Positions 47,301 to 53,990 of a stretch of DNA of 64,000 nt are shown in pieces. Positions within the stretch are counted from its first letter, which is position 1. Each line of letters begins with the position of its first letter. The translations under genes and the position numbers were made by a program. The stretch lies in assembly GCF_030056665.1 (NCBI RefSeq), contig NZ_JASHIG010000037.1; one strand, given 5' to 3'. The stretch comes from Flectobacillus roseus (GTDB taxonomy: Bacteria; Bacteroidota; Bacteroidia; Cytophagales; Spirosomataceae). The notes below the pieces were generated by a model. The model saw only the letters and a program-made list of their open reading frames with translations, was not told where the DNA came from and ran no database searches.

Positions 47301-47385
47301 CAGTATGTTTGAGTAATTCTATGATATATTCCTTATCTGAATTACCTTCACGAAAAAAGAGGTGCGATTGTTTTACAAGCTTCAT
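44314..47385 (-). CDS. WGR-domain plus HEAT/ARM-repeat protein, retron-associated
   Basis: A 1023-residue protein. Residues 1-80 are a WGR domain (HLFFREGNSDKEYIIELL, FKYGRRGAVLKEGTKT); the motif is YGRRG here. WGR domains in PARPs bind nucleic acid ends. The remaining 900 residues are almost all helical with Leu-rich pairs, HEAT/ARM-like repeats, for example IFKRVVENPKSTLHSRRVAKEGLLQML and VKLFALKIIILKN, forming a long solenoid scaffold. No nuclease or ATPase motif was recognised, so if this is the toxic arm its chemistry is hidden. It is the first gene of the retron operon and diverges from a Tim44-like gene across a palindromic intergenic region. Confidence 0.82.
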   Translation of the reverse strand: MKLVKQSHLFFREGNSDKEYIIELLKHTEELFSVNFKYGRRGAVLKEGTKTEKPITLAAAELIFNKLEAEKRKKGYLSESELLSTLPNLDSLSPDIQKHPILQRLDGAIKGTSIFKTYWKTSRVIWKAGGLKMMEAEPFVSQLVFKGDKMQQYAALWTLVRLKSINSITIFKRVVENPKSTLHSRRVAKEGLLQMLEGDELTSLQQEFVSKLPIVLQENLHDTIALKELLESQSSHADTFASSLENLYYLSFHQTYIRELIIPHLKKVGISKKNFKEFRYLFKTAELRSDFEVYAILAHKFERADNFGNTSKVFSNKTKAYFLQRVIRQLYAFTKENPENFIKLSVSILLSYDKQNRDLSPSNKLFLEQWFWRIKLEDLPPFADSILLNLILHGGGTRLIRYYRFWMIAEARSSKKIENRAFQMQRKQQQSKETFIGSIFKSILKIFGNSNQEQIVLHDSTNSIPQNSLKSTNKGREELYPQHWDKFPHAYLALLLRSEVDLIHGFALERLLDHPEYQTIINQLSVSDLVGLVSSEIEPTINWATDLISERLQVKLEKTLVIGLLNTNSSKGQELGKQFFQQYLADFLMDTDSLLPVIYANHFEIRHWIKGLLQEHTLHKDVLNSLIDLAVLWLANQTDNSADCNMLLNQGNKTLQDIAVEQLMLLSDDQLNALQLSPVVAVKLFALKIIILKNQLPNASVLAELICSDIKDNRKLGEGILNSLLNKPVFLVEMVNELYPKLFAKEHFEGQHLVVQGLLSNSLRPYLSKINIAHSLRLIHGNYIPAQEIGWILLTEQIDIDRLSVKQVVHLASHNDLRVRHWSWSWFDKKVSLAKVEIEETIKLLQSKWDDTRQFTIDFLRKNFVEEDWSPEGLIGIVDSVKPDVEAFGRELITNFYEEGNGLMYLSFLCQHPSLNVQLFVSNFIEKYAANNIEKLQDLDYYFRSVLMRVNKGRNTKNRVFHFLHQEAMRSQEAACVVSNILSDVSATVAIEDKAKCIQIMRDLEKLYPSLLLPMTTIEFETR

Positions 47386-47472
47386 AGTGAAAATAGGAGT
47401 TATTAATCAGAGAAATACAAAAATAAAAAAAATATTAATTATTCAAATATTTTCATGTATTTCATTTTTAAA

Positions 47473-47517
47473 ACTACAAATATTATTCAAAATAACTATT
47501 CGAATAGTATTTGTAGT
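47473..47517. promoter_or_regulatory. Nested palindromes in the divergent region upstream of the retron operon
   Basis: ACTACAAATA (47473-47482) and TATTTGTAGT (47508-47517) are perfect inverted copies; between them lies the perfect 14-bp palindrome ACTATTCGAATAGT (47495-47508). The block is 88 bp from the retron operon start and 49 bp from the plus-strand gene, a fitting place for an operator. Confidence 0.5.
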
Positions 47518-47565
47518 CAAAAATGTCATTCATAATCTTATAGTTAATTTTAAAAAACTCGTACC

Positions 47566-48276
47566 ATGAGAGTCCGCAAATCGATACTAATACTTTGTAA
47601 TTTCTTTTTGGCCATCACTTTGGCTTGGGGAAGAGGTGGAGGTCAGAATAGCGTTAGTTCTTCGAGAAACTCTTCATTCAACACTAGCTATTCAAAGTTT
47701 CAAACTTCTAGTGAAAGTTGGTATAAGATGTTGATAGGTCTGATTTTGGTGATTTTGATTAAGATTATTTTCTACTATTTATCTCCGATTGCAATAAAAG
47801 AACATTTTTTACTCAAAAAACTTAAGAGATTACCTACCCAAAAAGCAAAAGAGGTAGTCAACGAACTTAAAGAAATTAGTGAGCAGCATTTTCATTTAAT
47901 ACAACAATATTGGCAAGCTCGAAATATTCCGAGCGATGCAGCAATGACTCCACTATTGCGTAAAAAGTACAGCGAGAGGTTAAACACGATGTGTCATCTC
48001 AGACAGAAAAACTATATTTCGAACATTCAAATTGAGGATATTCGAATTACCAAATTGTTGCTCAATTCTGATGGAGCGCCTGCCACCTTTGTAGCTTTGA
48101 TAGAAGGCTCGATGGTAGATTATCTAGTAAATGAAAGTTCAGGGTTAATTCTCAAAAATGAGGATAAAACCATTCTTCCGTTTAGAGACTTATACTATTT
48201 TGAAAAAAATCAAGGTATCTGGCAATTAGCTAGAATTATAAATTCCCCAAACCCACTAAGAATTTATTTACTATAA
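47566..48276 (+). CDS. Tim44-like domain membrane protein
   Basis: A 236-residue protein: signal-like N-terminus ending near AWGRGGG, a Ser-rich linker, one strong membrane helix at about 55-75 (MLIGLILVILIKIIFYYL), then a soluble domain with helix QYWQARNIPSDAAMTPLLRKKY followed by beta strands (ATFVALIEGSMVDYLV). The order helix, TPxLxxKY and VxALIxGxMxDY resembles the Tim44/MRPL45-type NTF2-like fold of bacterial envelope proteins. Function is unknown. It diverges from the retron operon; nothing shows that it belongs to it. Confidence 0.6.
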   Translation: MRVRKSILILCNFFLAITLAWGRGGGQNSVSSSRNSSFNTSYSKFQTSSESWYKMLIGLILVILIKIIFYYLSPIAIKEHFLLKKLKRLPTQKAKEVVNELKEISEQHFHLIQQYWQARNIPSDAAMTPLLRKKYSERLNTMCHLRQKNYISNIQIEDIRITKLLLNSDGAPATFVALIEGSMVDYLVNESSGLILKNEDKTILPFRDLYYFEKNQGIWQLARIINSPNPLRIYLL

Positions 48277-48292
48277 TGACTTTGATACTGTG

Positions 48293-48407
48293 TTAAGACA
48301 GTACGAAGGGTTTCAAACGATTGCAGATTTGGGATTTCTTATTTCGGAAATATGGGAGAATGAATGAGTGTTATATTCCTTCGTACATGATTAATACTAT
48401 GTCTTAA
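48293..48407. terminator. Long inverted repeat between convergent genes, enclosing a dispersed repeat
   Basis: TTAAGACA (48293-48300) and GTACGAAGG (48301-48309) pair with CCTTCGTAC (48378-48386) and TGTCTTAA (48400-48407). The loop holds GATTTGGGATTTCTTATTTCGG, also found reversed near 27840-27866. It likely ends both converging transcripts. Confidence 0.55.
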
Positions 48408-48410
48408 ATC

Positions 48411-49349
48411 TTATACTTTTCTCATTTCTGGTTGTTTATTTACCTTAAACTCAAAAACATCTGGACGGGAATAGTGCCCGATTACATCAAAATCTAATTT
48501 GCTTTTTGCCAAAACCGAAAAGTCAAGTTCTGCAACTAAGAGTCCTTCCTGATGCCAGAGTGGTCCAGCGAGTACCTCTCCCATCGGTGAAATGATTACG
48601 CTTCCACCCGCACACATTACTTCGGGTTGGTCATGTAAATTGGCTTGATATTCGGCAGGATAGTCTGATTTTTGGACGTATTGATTGGCTGCTAATACAA
48701 AACATCGCCCTTCAAGTGCGATATGTTGCATCGTCGATTGCCACGATTCTCTGGAATCGGCGGTTGGTGCGAGGTATATCTCTATTCCTTTTTGGTACAT
48801 CGACATTCTCGCCAGTGGCATATAATTTTCCCAGCAAATCAGCCCTCCGATTTTCCCTATGGTAGTTTGAATAGTCGTCAATGTACTGCCATCGCTTTCT
48901 GCCCAAATATACCTTTCTAAACCTGTTGGTTTCAGCTTTCTGTGTTTGCCGACTAGGTTGCCTTTATTGTCAAAATACCACAAGGCACAATGCAAAGAGC
49001 CTCCAACATTTTCTCGTTCGGTAACACCCAATCCTACAAAAAGATTAGCCTCCGCGATTGCCTCGCTAATTCTTTGAGTGTGTATTGAATTTTCCTCAAT
49101 ACTATTTTCCCAATAATGCAACCATTGATCACGGCTTTTGTCGGTACGACGACCAATCATAGCATCATAACTCAATCCTCGAGGATAACAAGGAATAAAT
49201 GACTCTGGAAAAAGCAACAATTCACAACCTTGTTCTGCGCCTTTTTTTATCCAATCTACGACTAAGTCCACTGATTTTTCTATATCAAATAAAGATGGAG
49301 TGGCTTGTATTACCCCTACTTTTACTTTTTTGTGAATCATTTTTTTCAT
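48411..49349 (-). CDS. Nitrilase (carbon-nitrogen hydrolase)
   Basis: A 312-residue cytoplasmic enzyme with the complete Glu-Lys-Cys triad: Glu49 in LLLFPESFIP, Lys138 in KHRKLKPTGLERYIW and Cys172 in GGLICWENYMP. HRKLKPTxxER and CWEN are the marks of true nitrilases, which turn nitriles into carboxylic acids and ammonia, rather than of amidase branches. The start MKKMIHKKVKVG could also be the second Met. It follows the histidine kinase/regulator pair by 11 bp on the same strand, so it may be their operon partner or target. Confidence 0.92.
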   Translation of the reverse strand: MKKMIHKKVKVGVIQATPSLFDIEKSVDLVVDWIKKGAEQGCELLLFPESFIPCYPRGLSYDAMIGRRTDKSRDQWLHYWENSIEENSIHTQRISEAIAEANLFVGLGVTERENVGGSLHCALWYFDNKGNLVGKHRKLKPTGLERYIWAESDGSTLTTIQTTIGKIGGLICWENYMPLARMSMYQKGIEIYLAPTADSRESWQSTMQHIALEGRCFVLAANQYVQKSDYPAEYQANLHDQPEVMCAGGSVIISPMGEVLAGPLWHQEGLLVAELDFSVLAKSKLDFDVIGHYSRPDVFEFKVNKQPEMRKV

Positions 49350-49360
49350 GCTATAAATTC

Positions 49361-49990
49361 CTATTTTTCTTCTAACTCAATAGTGTCCAAAAACTCATAA
49401 AATTCTTTTTTAGAATTGAATTTCAGTTTTTGATTGATATTCTTCCGATGAGTTTCCACGGTATAATAACTCAAACAAAGCTCTTGGGCAACCTGCTCAG
49501 AGGTATAGCCTTTTTTCAGGGCTTTAAGAATTTCCACTTCTCGTTTGGTCAGTAATTTTTTCAAAGAAAAGAAATCTTTCTCAAAACTCGTTTTCTGTTC
49601 TTGCTTTACCTGAAACACATTTTCGCCCTTTATTATTTTTTCGAGTGACAAAAGGATTTCAGCAGATGGACTTGTTTTTGATAAATAACCCTCAATTTCG
49701 AATGCTTTAAATGCCTCTATTTCACGTCGATCGGCGTACATGCTTATCACAACTATCTTAGAACGATGAACTAGGGTTCGAAGCTGCTTTACTAAGGACA
49801 ACCCATCCAAAAAAGGCATATTATAATCCACCAAAATAAGTTCAGGCAATAGCGTATTGCACTCATTATAGGCTTTCCGACTATCATAAATTTGAGCTAG
49901 TATTTCATACTTACCAGATTCCTTTAATATTAAACTTAATCCATCGTTAAACAACGAATGGTCATCTACAATTACAACTTTTGTTTTCAT
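49361..49990 (-). CDS. LuxR/NarL-family response regulator
   Basis: A 209-residue response regulator. The receiver has the acidic pocket VVIVDDHSLF, phospho-acceptor Asp55 in LILVDYNMPFLDG, the conserved Ser/Thr in VVISMYAD and Lys in YLSKTSPSAE. The C-terminal LuxR-type helix-turn-helix reads LLTKREVEILKALKKGYTSEQ then SYYTVETHRKNI. It is encoded 3 bp after the histidine kinase, so the two form a classic NarL-type pair, followed by the nitrilase gene 11 bp on. Confidence 0.95.
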   Translation of the reverse strand: MKTKVVIVDDHSLFNDGLSLILKESGKYEILAQIYDSRKAYNECNTLLPELILVDYNMPFLDGLSLVKQLRTLVHRSKIVVISMYADRREIEAFKAFEIEGYLSKTSPSAEILLSLEKIIKGENVFQVKQEQKTSFEKDFFSLKKLLTKREVEILKALKKGYTSEQVAQELCLSYYTVETHRKNINQKLKFNSKKEFYEFLDTIELEEK

Positions 49991-49993
49991 AAT

Positions 49994-51841
49994 TTACATC
50001 GTCTCAATAATAGTGGTTGTCCCTTTCGAATTGGATTCGATATTGAATTTGAGCTGAGAAATTGTAGCTCGTTTTTTCATATTCAACAAACCAATCCCTT
50101 TCCCTTCCAAGCTGGTATCAAAACCAACTCCATCGTCTTCCACCACAAATCGAAATCCTTTTTCTTGTTCAAATATTTGTAAGAATGCTTCTTGTGCCTT
50201 CGAATGCCTAATGACATTTAATAAACATTCTTTCAAAATCATATATATATTTTGTTGTGTTAAAGACTCCAGTTGATTGATTTTCCCCTCCGAAAAATCA
50301 TGGTAGTGTACCTTCACATGAGAAAACTCATTGTATTGATCCACGGTTCTTTCAATTTTTGTGGTTAAAGACAAATTATCATCTTTTACCAGCGTGTGAC
50401 TCATTAAACGAATCTCGTTGATGGCTTCTTCCAAAATTTTCCTACTCGTTGAGACATCTATTTTTTCCTTATTCAAATAACCCAATGCAGCGGCAAGGGT
50501 ATTCCCTACTTGGTCGTGGAGCTGGCGACCAATATTTTCAACTTCGTTTTTACGAATGGTTTCCAAATCATCTTTTAGTATCACCATTTGTGATTCATGA
50601 ATCTTGCGAAAAATCAAACTTTTTCTTAGCTGCTCAAAAGAAATATAGGAAATCAAAATTATTACGACAAAAGGGGTAAAATAATCACTATTCAAACTGA
50701 GGCTTTCTTGATTGATTAGAAAATAACTCGCGACACTTTTTATCATCGTTGGTAAAATACCTAATAAACAGGCAATGAGATAATCAATTCTTTTTCCTCT
50801 AATAAATAAAAGGGTTGCATGGTAAATTGCCCAAAGTGTATTTAGGAGGGTAAGAGGAAAAAGACTGTTGGTAATGATAAACAAAACTAGATAACAAGGA
50901 GGCAGAAAGTGTAAAAGCATTACTGACACATTGAGTACGACCAAAATCTTCGCTCCTAAGGTATATCTTTTTAGATTTATAGGTATTGACTGTACTACTT
51001 CGTAGGCAAATGGATGGAAAAATACATTGAGTCCCAACATCCAAAATGAGCCAATGTTCGAGGCATTCAAATTCAAAAAAGTAGGAAAGGGAAAAAGATC
51101 GTATAGATATCCAACGGTAAACATATTAGCGTTTGCCACTCCAATCATAACACCTGCATAAATCATCAACTTTTCGGAATAGAAAAAACCTAATAATAGC
51201 AGTACAGCACTAAAAATAAAGCAATAAATAACTTGAAATATCGATTTAAGATTCTGACTAATGGCATGTTCAAAAAAGCGTGGTTTTCTATACAAATCTA
51301 GGCTAGTGATATGTAATCCATAATTTCGAGTGGAATGTAAAACCACCCTTGCAGTATCATGTGCGGCTATCTCGATAGGAAATGAAAAAAAAACGTATGG
51401 ATTTTTTCTCAGGTATAAGGGTTTATTTCGCTGAAGTTTTTCTGATAAAACAAGCTTATTGTTTTTGAGCAAATAGCATTCTAGTTCGTCTACACGTGTA
51501 TGTGAGGCCTCCAATACAAGCTCTATTTTTTGAGAAGATCGATTGACTAGCTCCAGATACATTAGCGCTTTTTTTTGCTCATACGCTTTTCCTAATTCAA
51601 TCAATTCATATTTGTTATTTTTAACAAAATGATAGGCACTCCAATCAAAGTATCGGCTAGTATCCACAGGAAGATACTTTTGAGCAACGTAGATTTGTTG
51701 ATTAATCATTTGGTGATTAAACTTATCATCTATCGGGATAGGCAACGATGAATCATGTCTAGTTCCCAATGCAACATAAAAGGATACCAGCCATAAAATG
51801 CAGATTTGAAATAGAATCAATAACAGTTGGTTTTGTTTCAT
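49994..51841 (-). CDS. 7TM-DISM histidine kinase (HisKA_3 type)
   Basis: A 615-residue membrane sensor kinase. A signal/anchor helix is followed by a periplasmic 7TMR-DISM extracellular-2 type domain (about 30-180, with ELGKAYEQKKALMYLELVN), seven membrane helices (about 185-400), then a cytoplasmic HisKA_3 dimer helix with His442 in GRQLHDQVGNT and an ATPase domain (LKECLLNVIRHSKA, VEDDGVGFD, GIGLLNM). It phosphorylates the regulator encoded just downstream. The ligand is unknown; DISM domains often sense carbohydrates. A strong palindrome lies 38 bp before its start and may be an autoregulation site. Confidence 0.93.
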   Translation of the reverse strand: MKQNQLLLILFQICILWLVSFYVALGTRHDSSLPIPIDDKFNHQMINQQIYVAQKYLPVDTSRYFDWSAYHFVKNNKYELIELGKAYEQKKALMYLELVNRSSQKIELVLEASHTRVDELECYLLKNNKLVLSEKLQRNKPLYLRKNPYVFFSFPIEIAAHDTARVVLHSTRNYGLHITSLDLYRKPRFFEHAISQNLKSIFQVIYCFIFSAVLLLLGFFYSEKLMIYAGVMIGVANANMFTVGYLYDLFPFPTFLNLNASNIGSFWMLGLNVFFHPFAYEVVQSIPINLKRYTLGAKILVVLNVSVMLLHFLPPCYLVLFIITNSLFPLTLLNTLWAIYHATLLFIRGKRIDYLIACLLGILPTMIKSVASYFLINQESLSLNSDYFTPFVVIILISYISFEQLRKSLIFRKIHESQMVILKDDLETIRKNEVENIGRQLHDQVGNTLAAALGYLNKEKIDVSTSRKILEEAINEIRLMSHTLVKDDNLSLTTKIERTVDQYNEFSHVKVHYHDFSEGKINQLESLTQQNIYMILKECLLNVIRHSKAQEAFLQIFEQEKGFRFVVEDDGVGFDTSLEGKGIGLLNMKKRATISQLKFNIESNSKGTTTIIETM

Positions 51842-52353
51842 ACTTTAAAACTATAGAATCCAGCATCAAAGAACCTGAAAAATACCTGCATTCAGGTATT
51901 TTAATGTATTCATTGACATACGAAATTTGCATCACCTAAAAATGAGTGTTTCAAGAGATTTTAGTATCTCAGCTTTTGAAAGTACTCATACCCTTTCTCG
52001 TTATCTAACACAACATTCATTAACACACCCCTCAATAACACCTGTGCTAAGCATTGTTTTCTCAGGATTCTTAAAACGCAAATTGGATTTACCTCAACTA
52101 TTTGAATTATCGAATAGTTGTAGGTAGCCTTTTGCCTTATTTTTGCTTAAACTACTTAGTCAATTTATTACTACAAAAATTATTCCGTTAGCTACTTTCG
52201 CTACAATTATTAGCTTTTTTTCTTCCCAGATGACCGTTTAGTAAGTAACCCAAATTTGCATTGGGGTTCTCAACTTATTTTCTTAATATACTGAAAAGCA
52301 GTTATGTAACAAATACTGATTGATAAGTAATATTTTACGCAAATTGATAGAAC
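51842..52353. other. Divergent intergenic region of 512 bp
   Basis: No convincing gene. It contains the TACCTG palindrome listed separately; the rest is AT-rich. A 60-codon plus-strand frame starting at 51942 resembles nothing I know and lacks a recognisable promoter. No exact TAnnTTTG box was found for either flanking gene. Confidence 0.4.
51879..51902. promoter_or_regulatory. Palindrome AAAATACCTG-CATT-CAGGTATTTT before the kinase gene
   Basis: A perfect 10-bp inverted repeat with a 4-nt spacer, 38-61 bp upstream of the histidine kinase start. TACCTGcattCAGGTA is a plausible binding site for a dimeric regulator, or a leader hairpin. Confidence 0.5.
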
Positions 52354-53130
52354 ATGCCTACCCAACCTACCCATTTTGAACTATTTAAACAGCTTTGGCA
52401 CTCAGGAAATCTTGAAGAAAAACCTGAAAAAGTCCAGCATTTTATGACCTTTCATCCTCTGTTTCATGAAACACTTCGTATGCAAGGAACCGCACTAGCC
52501 GTACTAGACATCAATACGATGAAATATCCGCTCATCTTGGGGGATGTACAGAAAGTTTGCGGTTGGTCTACCGAATACTTTTACGACGTAGGCGTTCAAG
52601 GTTATGTGGAACAGTATCCTGAAGAAGACCAAGCTGGCTTAATCCATATTTCCAGAGAAATTGGCAACTATTCCTCCCAGATTCCAGCCGAAAACATGAA
52701 TCAACTACGGGTGATTTATGATTACAGAATGAAAGGAAGTGATGGTAAAATACGAAGAGTTTGCCAAGAAAGTATGGCCTTGAGTGTTGATGAGACTGGA
52801 AAGATTACCTATTTTGTGGCTTTTGTCTCAGAAATCACTAACGTCAAACGTGATGGGAAACAGCATTTATATCTTTCTGGCGGGAAACAGTCCAAACTTT
52901 TTGAAATAGATAGCAAAACCAGCGAATGTATCCAATTGGAGTCGCTTAGTCAACGAGAATTAGAAATCGCACAATTGATGGGACAAGGATATTTAAGTAA
53001 GGAAATTAGTGATAAGCTATTTATCGCCAATAATACAGTCAACACCCACCGACAAAATATGCTCAGAAAAACTAATTTTTATGATGCCAATGAATTAATT
53101 AATTTTCTGAGAGTGTATAGAATTATCTAA
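52354..53130 (+). CDS. PAS-like LuxR-family transcriptional regulator
   Basis: A 258-residue regulator. Residues 20-170 form a PAS-like sensor (GTALAVLDINTMKYPLILGD, a long loop, IYDYRMKGSDGKIRRVCQES, ITYFVAFVSEITNVKR). Residues 190-258 are a LuxR helix-turn-helix (LSQRELEIAQLMGQGYLSKE, IANNTVNTHRQNML). It lacks a receiver domain and its Asp, so the signal is probably bound or sensed directly by the PAS domain. It is a single gene diverging from the kinase operon; regulation of that operon is possible but unproved. Confidence 0.88.
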   Translation: MPTQPTHFELFKQLWHSGNLEEKPEKVQHFMTFHPLFHETLRMQGTALAVLDINTMKYPLILGDVQKVCGWSTEYFYDVGVQGYVEQYPEEDQAGLIHISREIGNYSSQIPAENMNQLRVIYDYRMKGSDGKIRRVCQESMALSVDETGKITYFVAFVSEITNVKRDGKQHLYLSGGKQSKLFEIDSKTSECIQLESLSQRELEIAQLMGQGYLSKEISDKLFIANNTVNTHRQNMLRKTNFYDANELINFLRVYRII

Positions 53131-53140
53131 GGCATTCTGA

Positions 53141-53234
53141 TAATTGAGTGAATGTGTGATTATTATCAAATATCGAGATCCTATATCTTCATGCAATAAT
53201 CACTAAATCTCACAATCACTAATTCACTCAATTA
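53141..53234. terminator. Long nested hairpin between convergent genes
   Basis: TAATTGAGTGAAT (53141-53153) pairs with ATTCACTCAATTA (53222-53234), and inside it GTGATTATT (53156-53164) pairs with AATAATCAC (53195-53203). It separates the PAS-LuxR gene from the converging lipoprotein gene. Confidence 0.65.
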
Positions 53235-53242
53235 GACATAAG

Positions 53243-53803
53243 TCATTCTCCGTAAATCAATTTTGCTTTTAGGACAAATTTTTTGTTTTGAACTTTTGCC
53301 ATTTTTTCAGAAAGAATGCCACAGTCCAACAAGTTATCAGGGTTTGTTCTACGACCTGTGTAAACATTGATGAGCAGTTCTAGGTCTTTACCCGTGACAG
53401 AATCTAAAGTACTTTTTTTGACCTTTATATTTTCAAATCTTGCCACTCGCTGTCCCATCAATTCAATTTCTTTTCCAGCAATTCCTCCCTCTGCCCACTC
53501 TTGCATGTTGGGCGAATTTGGGTCAATAGGAATACCAGAAAAAGAAGCAGACACGATAATGCTTTCCTTATCCTTTTCGATTTTAGCCTCAGCCTTTGGA
53601 CTCAACTCAACTTCAATTTCAAAACTAGGTATTACTACTGAGTCGCCTTCTACGCGATAAATACCATCATACACAGGCTTTGGGGCTAGTTTTGCTGCTT
53701 TCAAAGAGTCATCATTACTAACTTCAGTTTTATCCTTGAAATTTGAGCAACTTACAAAGAGGGAGATTAACGCAAGGCAATAGATTATCGTCGATTTTTT
53801 CAT
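53243..53803 (-). CDS. Lipoprotein of unknown function
   Basis: A 186-residue predicted lipoprotein. The start MKKSTIIYCLALISLFVSC is chosen because the lipobox cysteine follows; an upstream in-frame ATG would add 16 non-signal residues. After a short Asp/Lys-rich linker the chain is beta-rich with two similar halves in tone (YDGIYRVEGDSVVIPSFEIEV, KESIIVSASFSGIPIDP). The wording DSVVIPSFEIEVELSPKAEAKI suggests a small beta-sandwich. I do not recognise the family. It lies 188 bp before the 3' end of the arabinofuranosidase gene's convergent-free side, on the same strand as it, and is probably a separate transcript. Confidence 0.75.
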   Translation of the reverse strand: MKKSTIIYCLALISLFVSCSNFKDKTEVSNDDSLKAAKLAPKPVYDGIYRVEGDSVVIPSFEIEVELSPKAEAKIEKDKESIIVSASFSGIPIDPNSPNMQEWAEGGIAGKEIELMGQRVARFENIKVKKSTLDSVTGKDLELLINVYTGRRTNPDNLLDCGILSEKMAKVQNKKFVLKAKLIYGE

Positions 53804-53990
53804 AGTATGTGAAGCTTGATTTTTAGCAAAATACTTAAATTCCAAATTCAATGCATCGTCCCCGTTATTTTATTTCGAGACAAATGAGTAAATGACATAA
53901 AAACGCCTTTCGCCTTGATAAAGTATCTCAGACAAAAGGCGTTTTATATTGTAGTGTTTCGTATAAACTTAAACACTCATTTTAAAACTT

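Noticed and set aside
47099..47569. 156-codon plus-strand frame antisense to the WGR domain
   Set aside because: It covers the conserved WGR coding sequence and the promoter palindrome and overlaps the next gene start.
51927..52127. 66-codon frame in the kinase/PAS-LuxR gap
   Set aside because: TTG start, Ser/Thr/Leu-rich random-looking sequence, no promoter box and no recognisable family.
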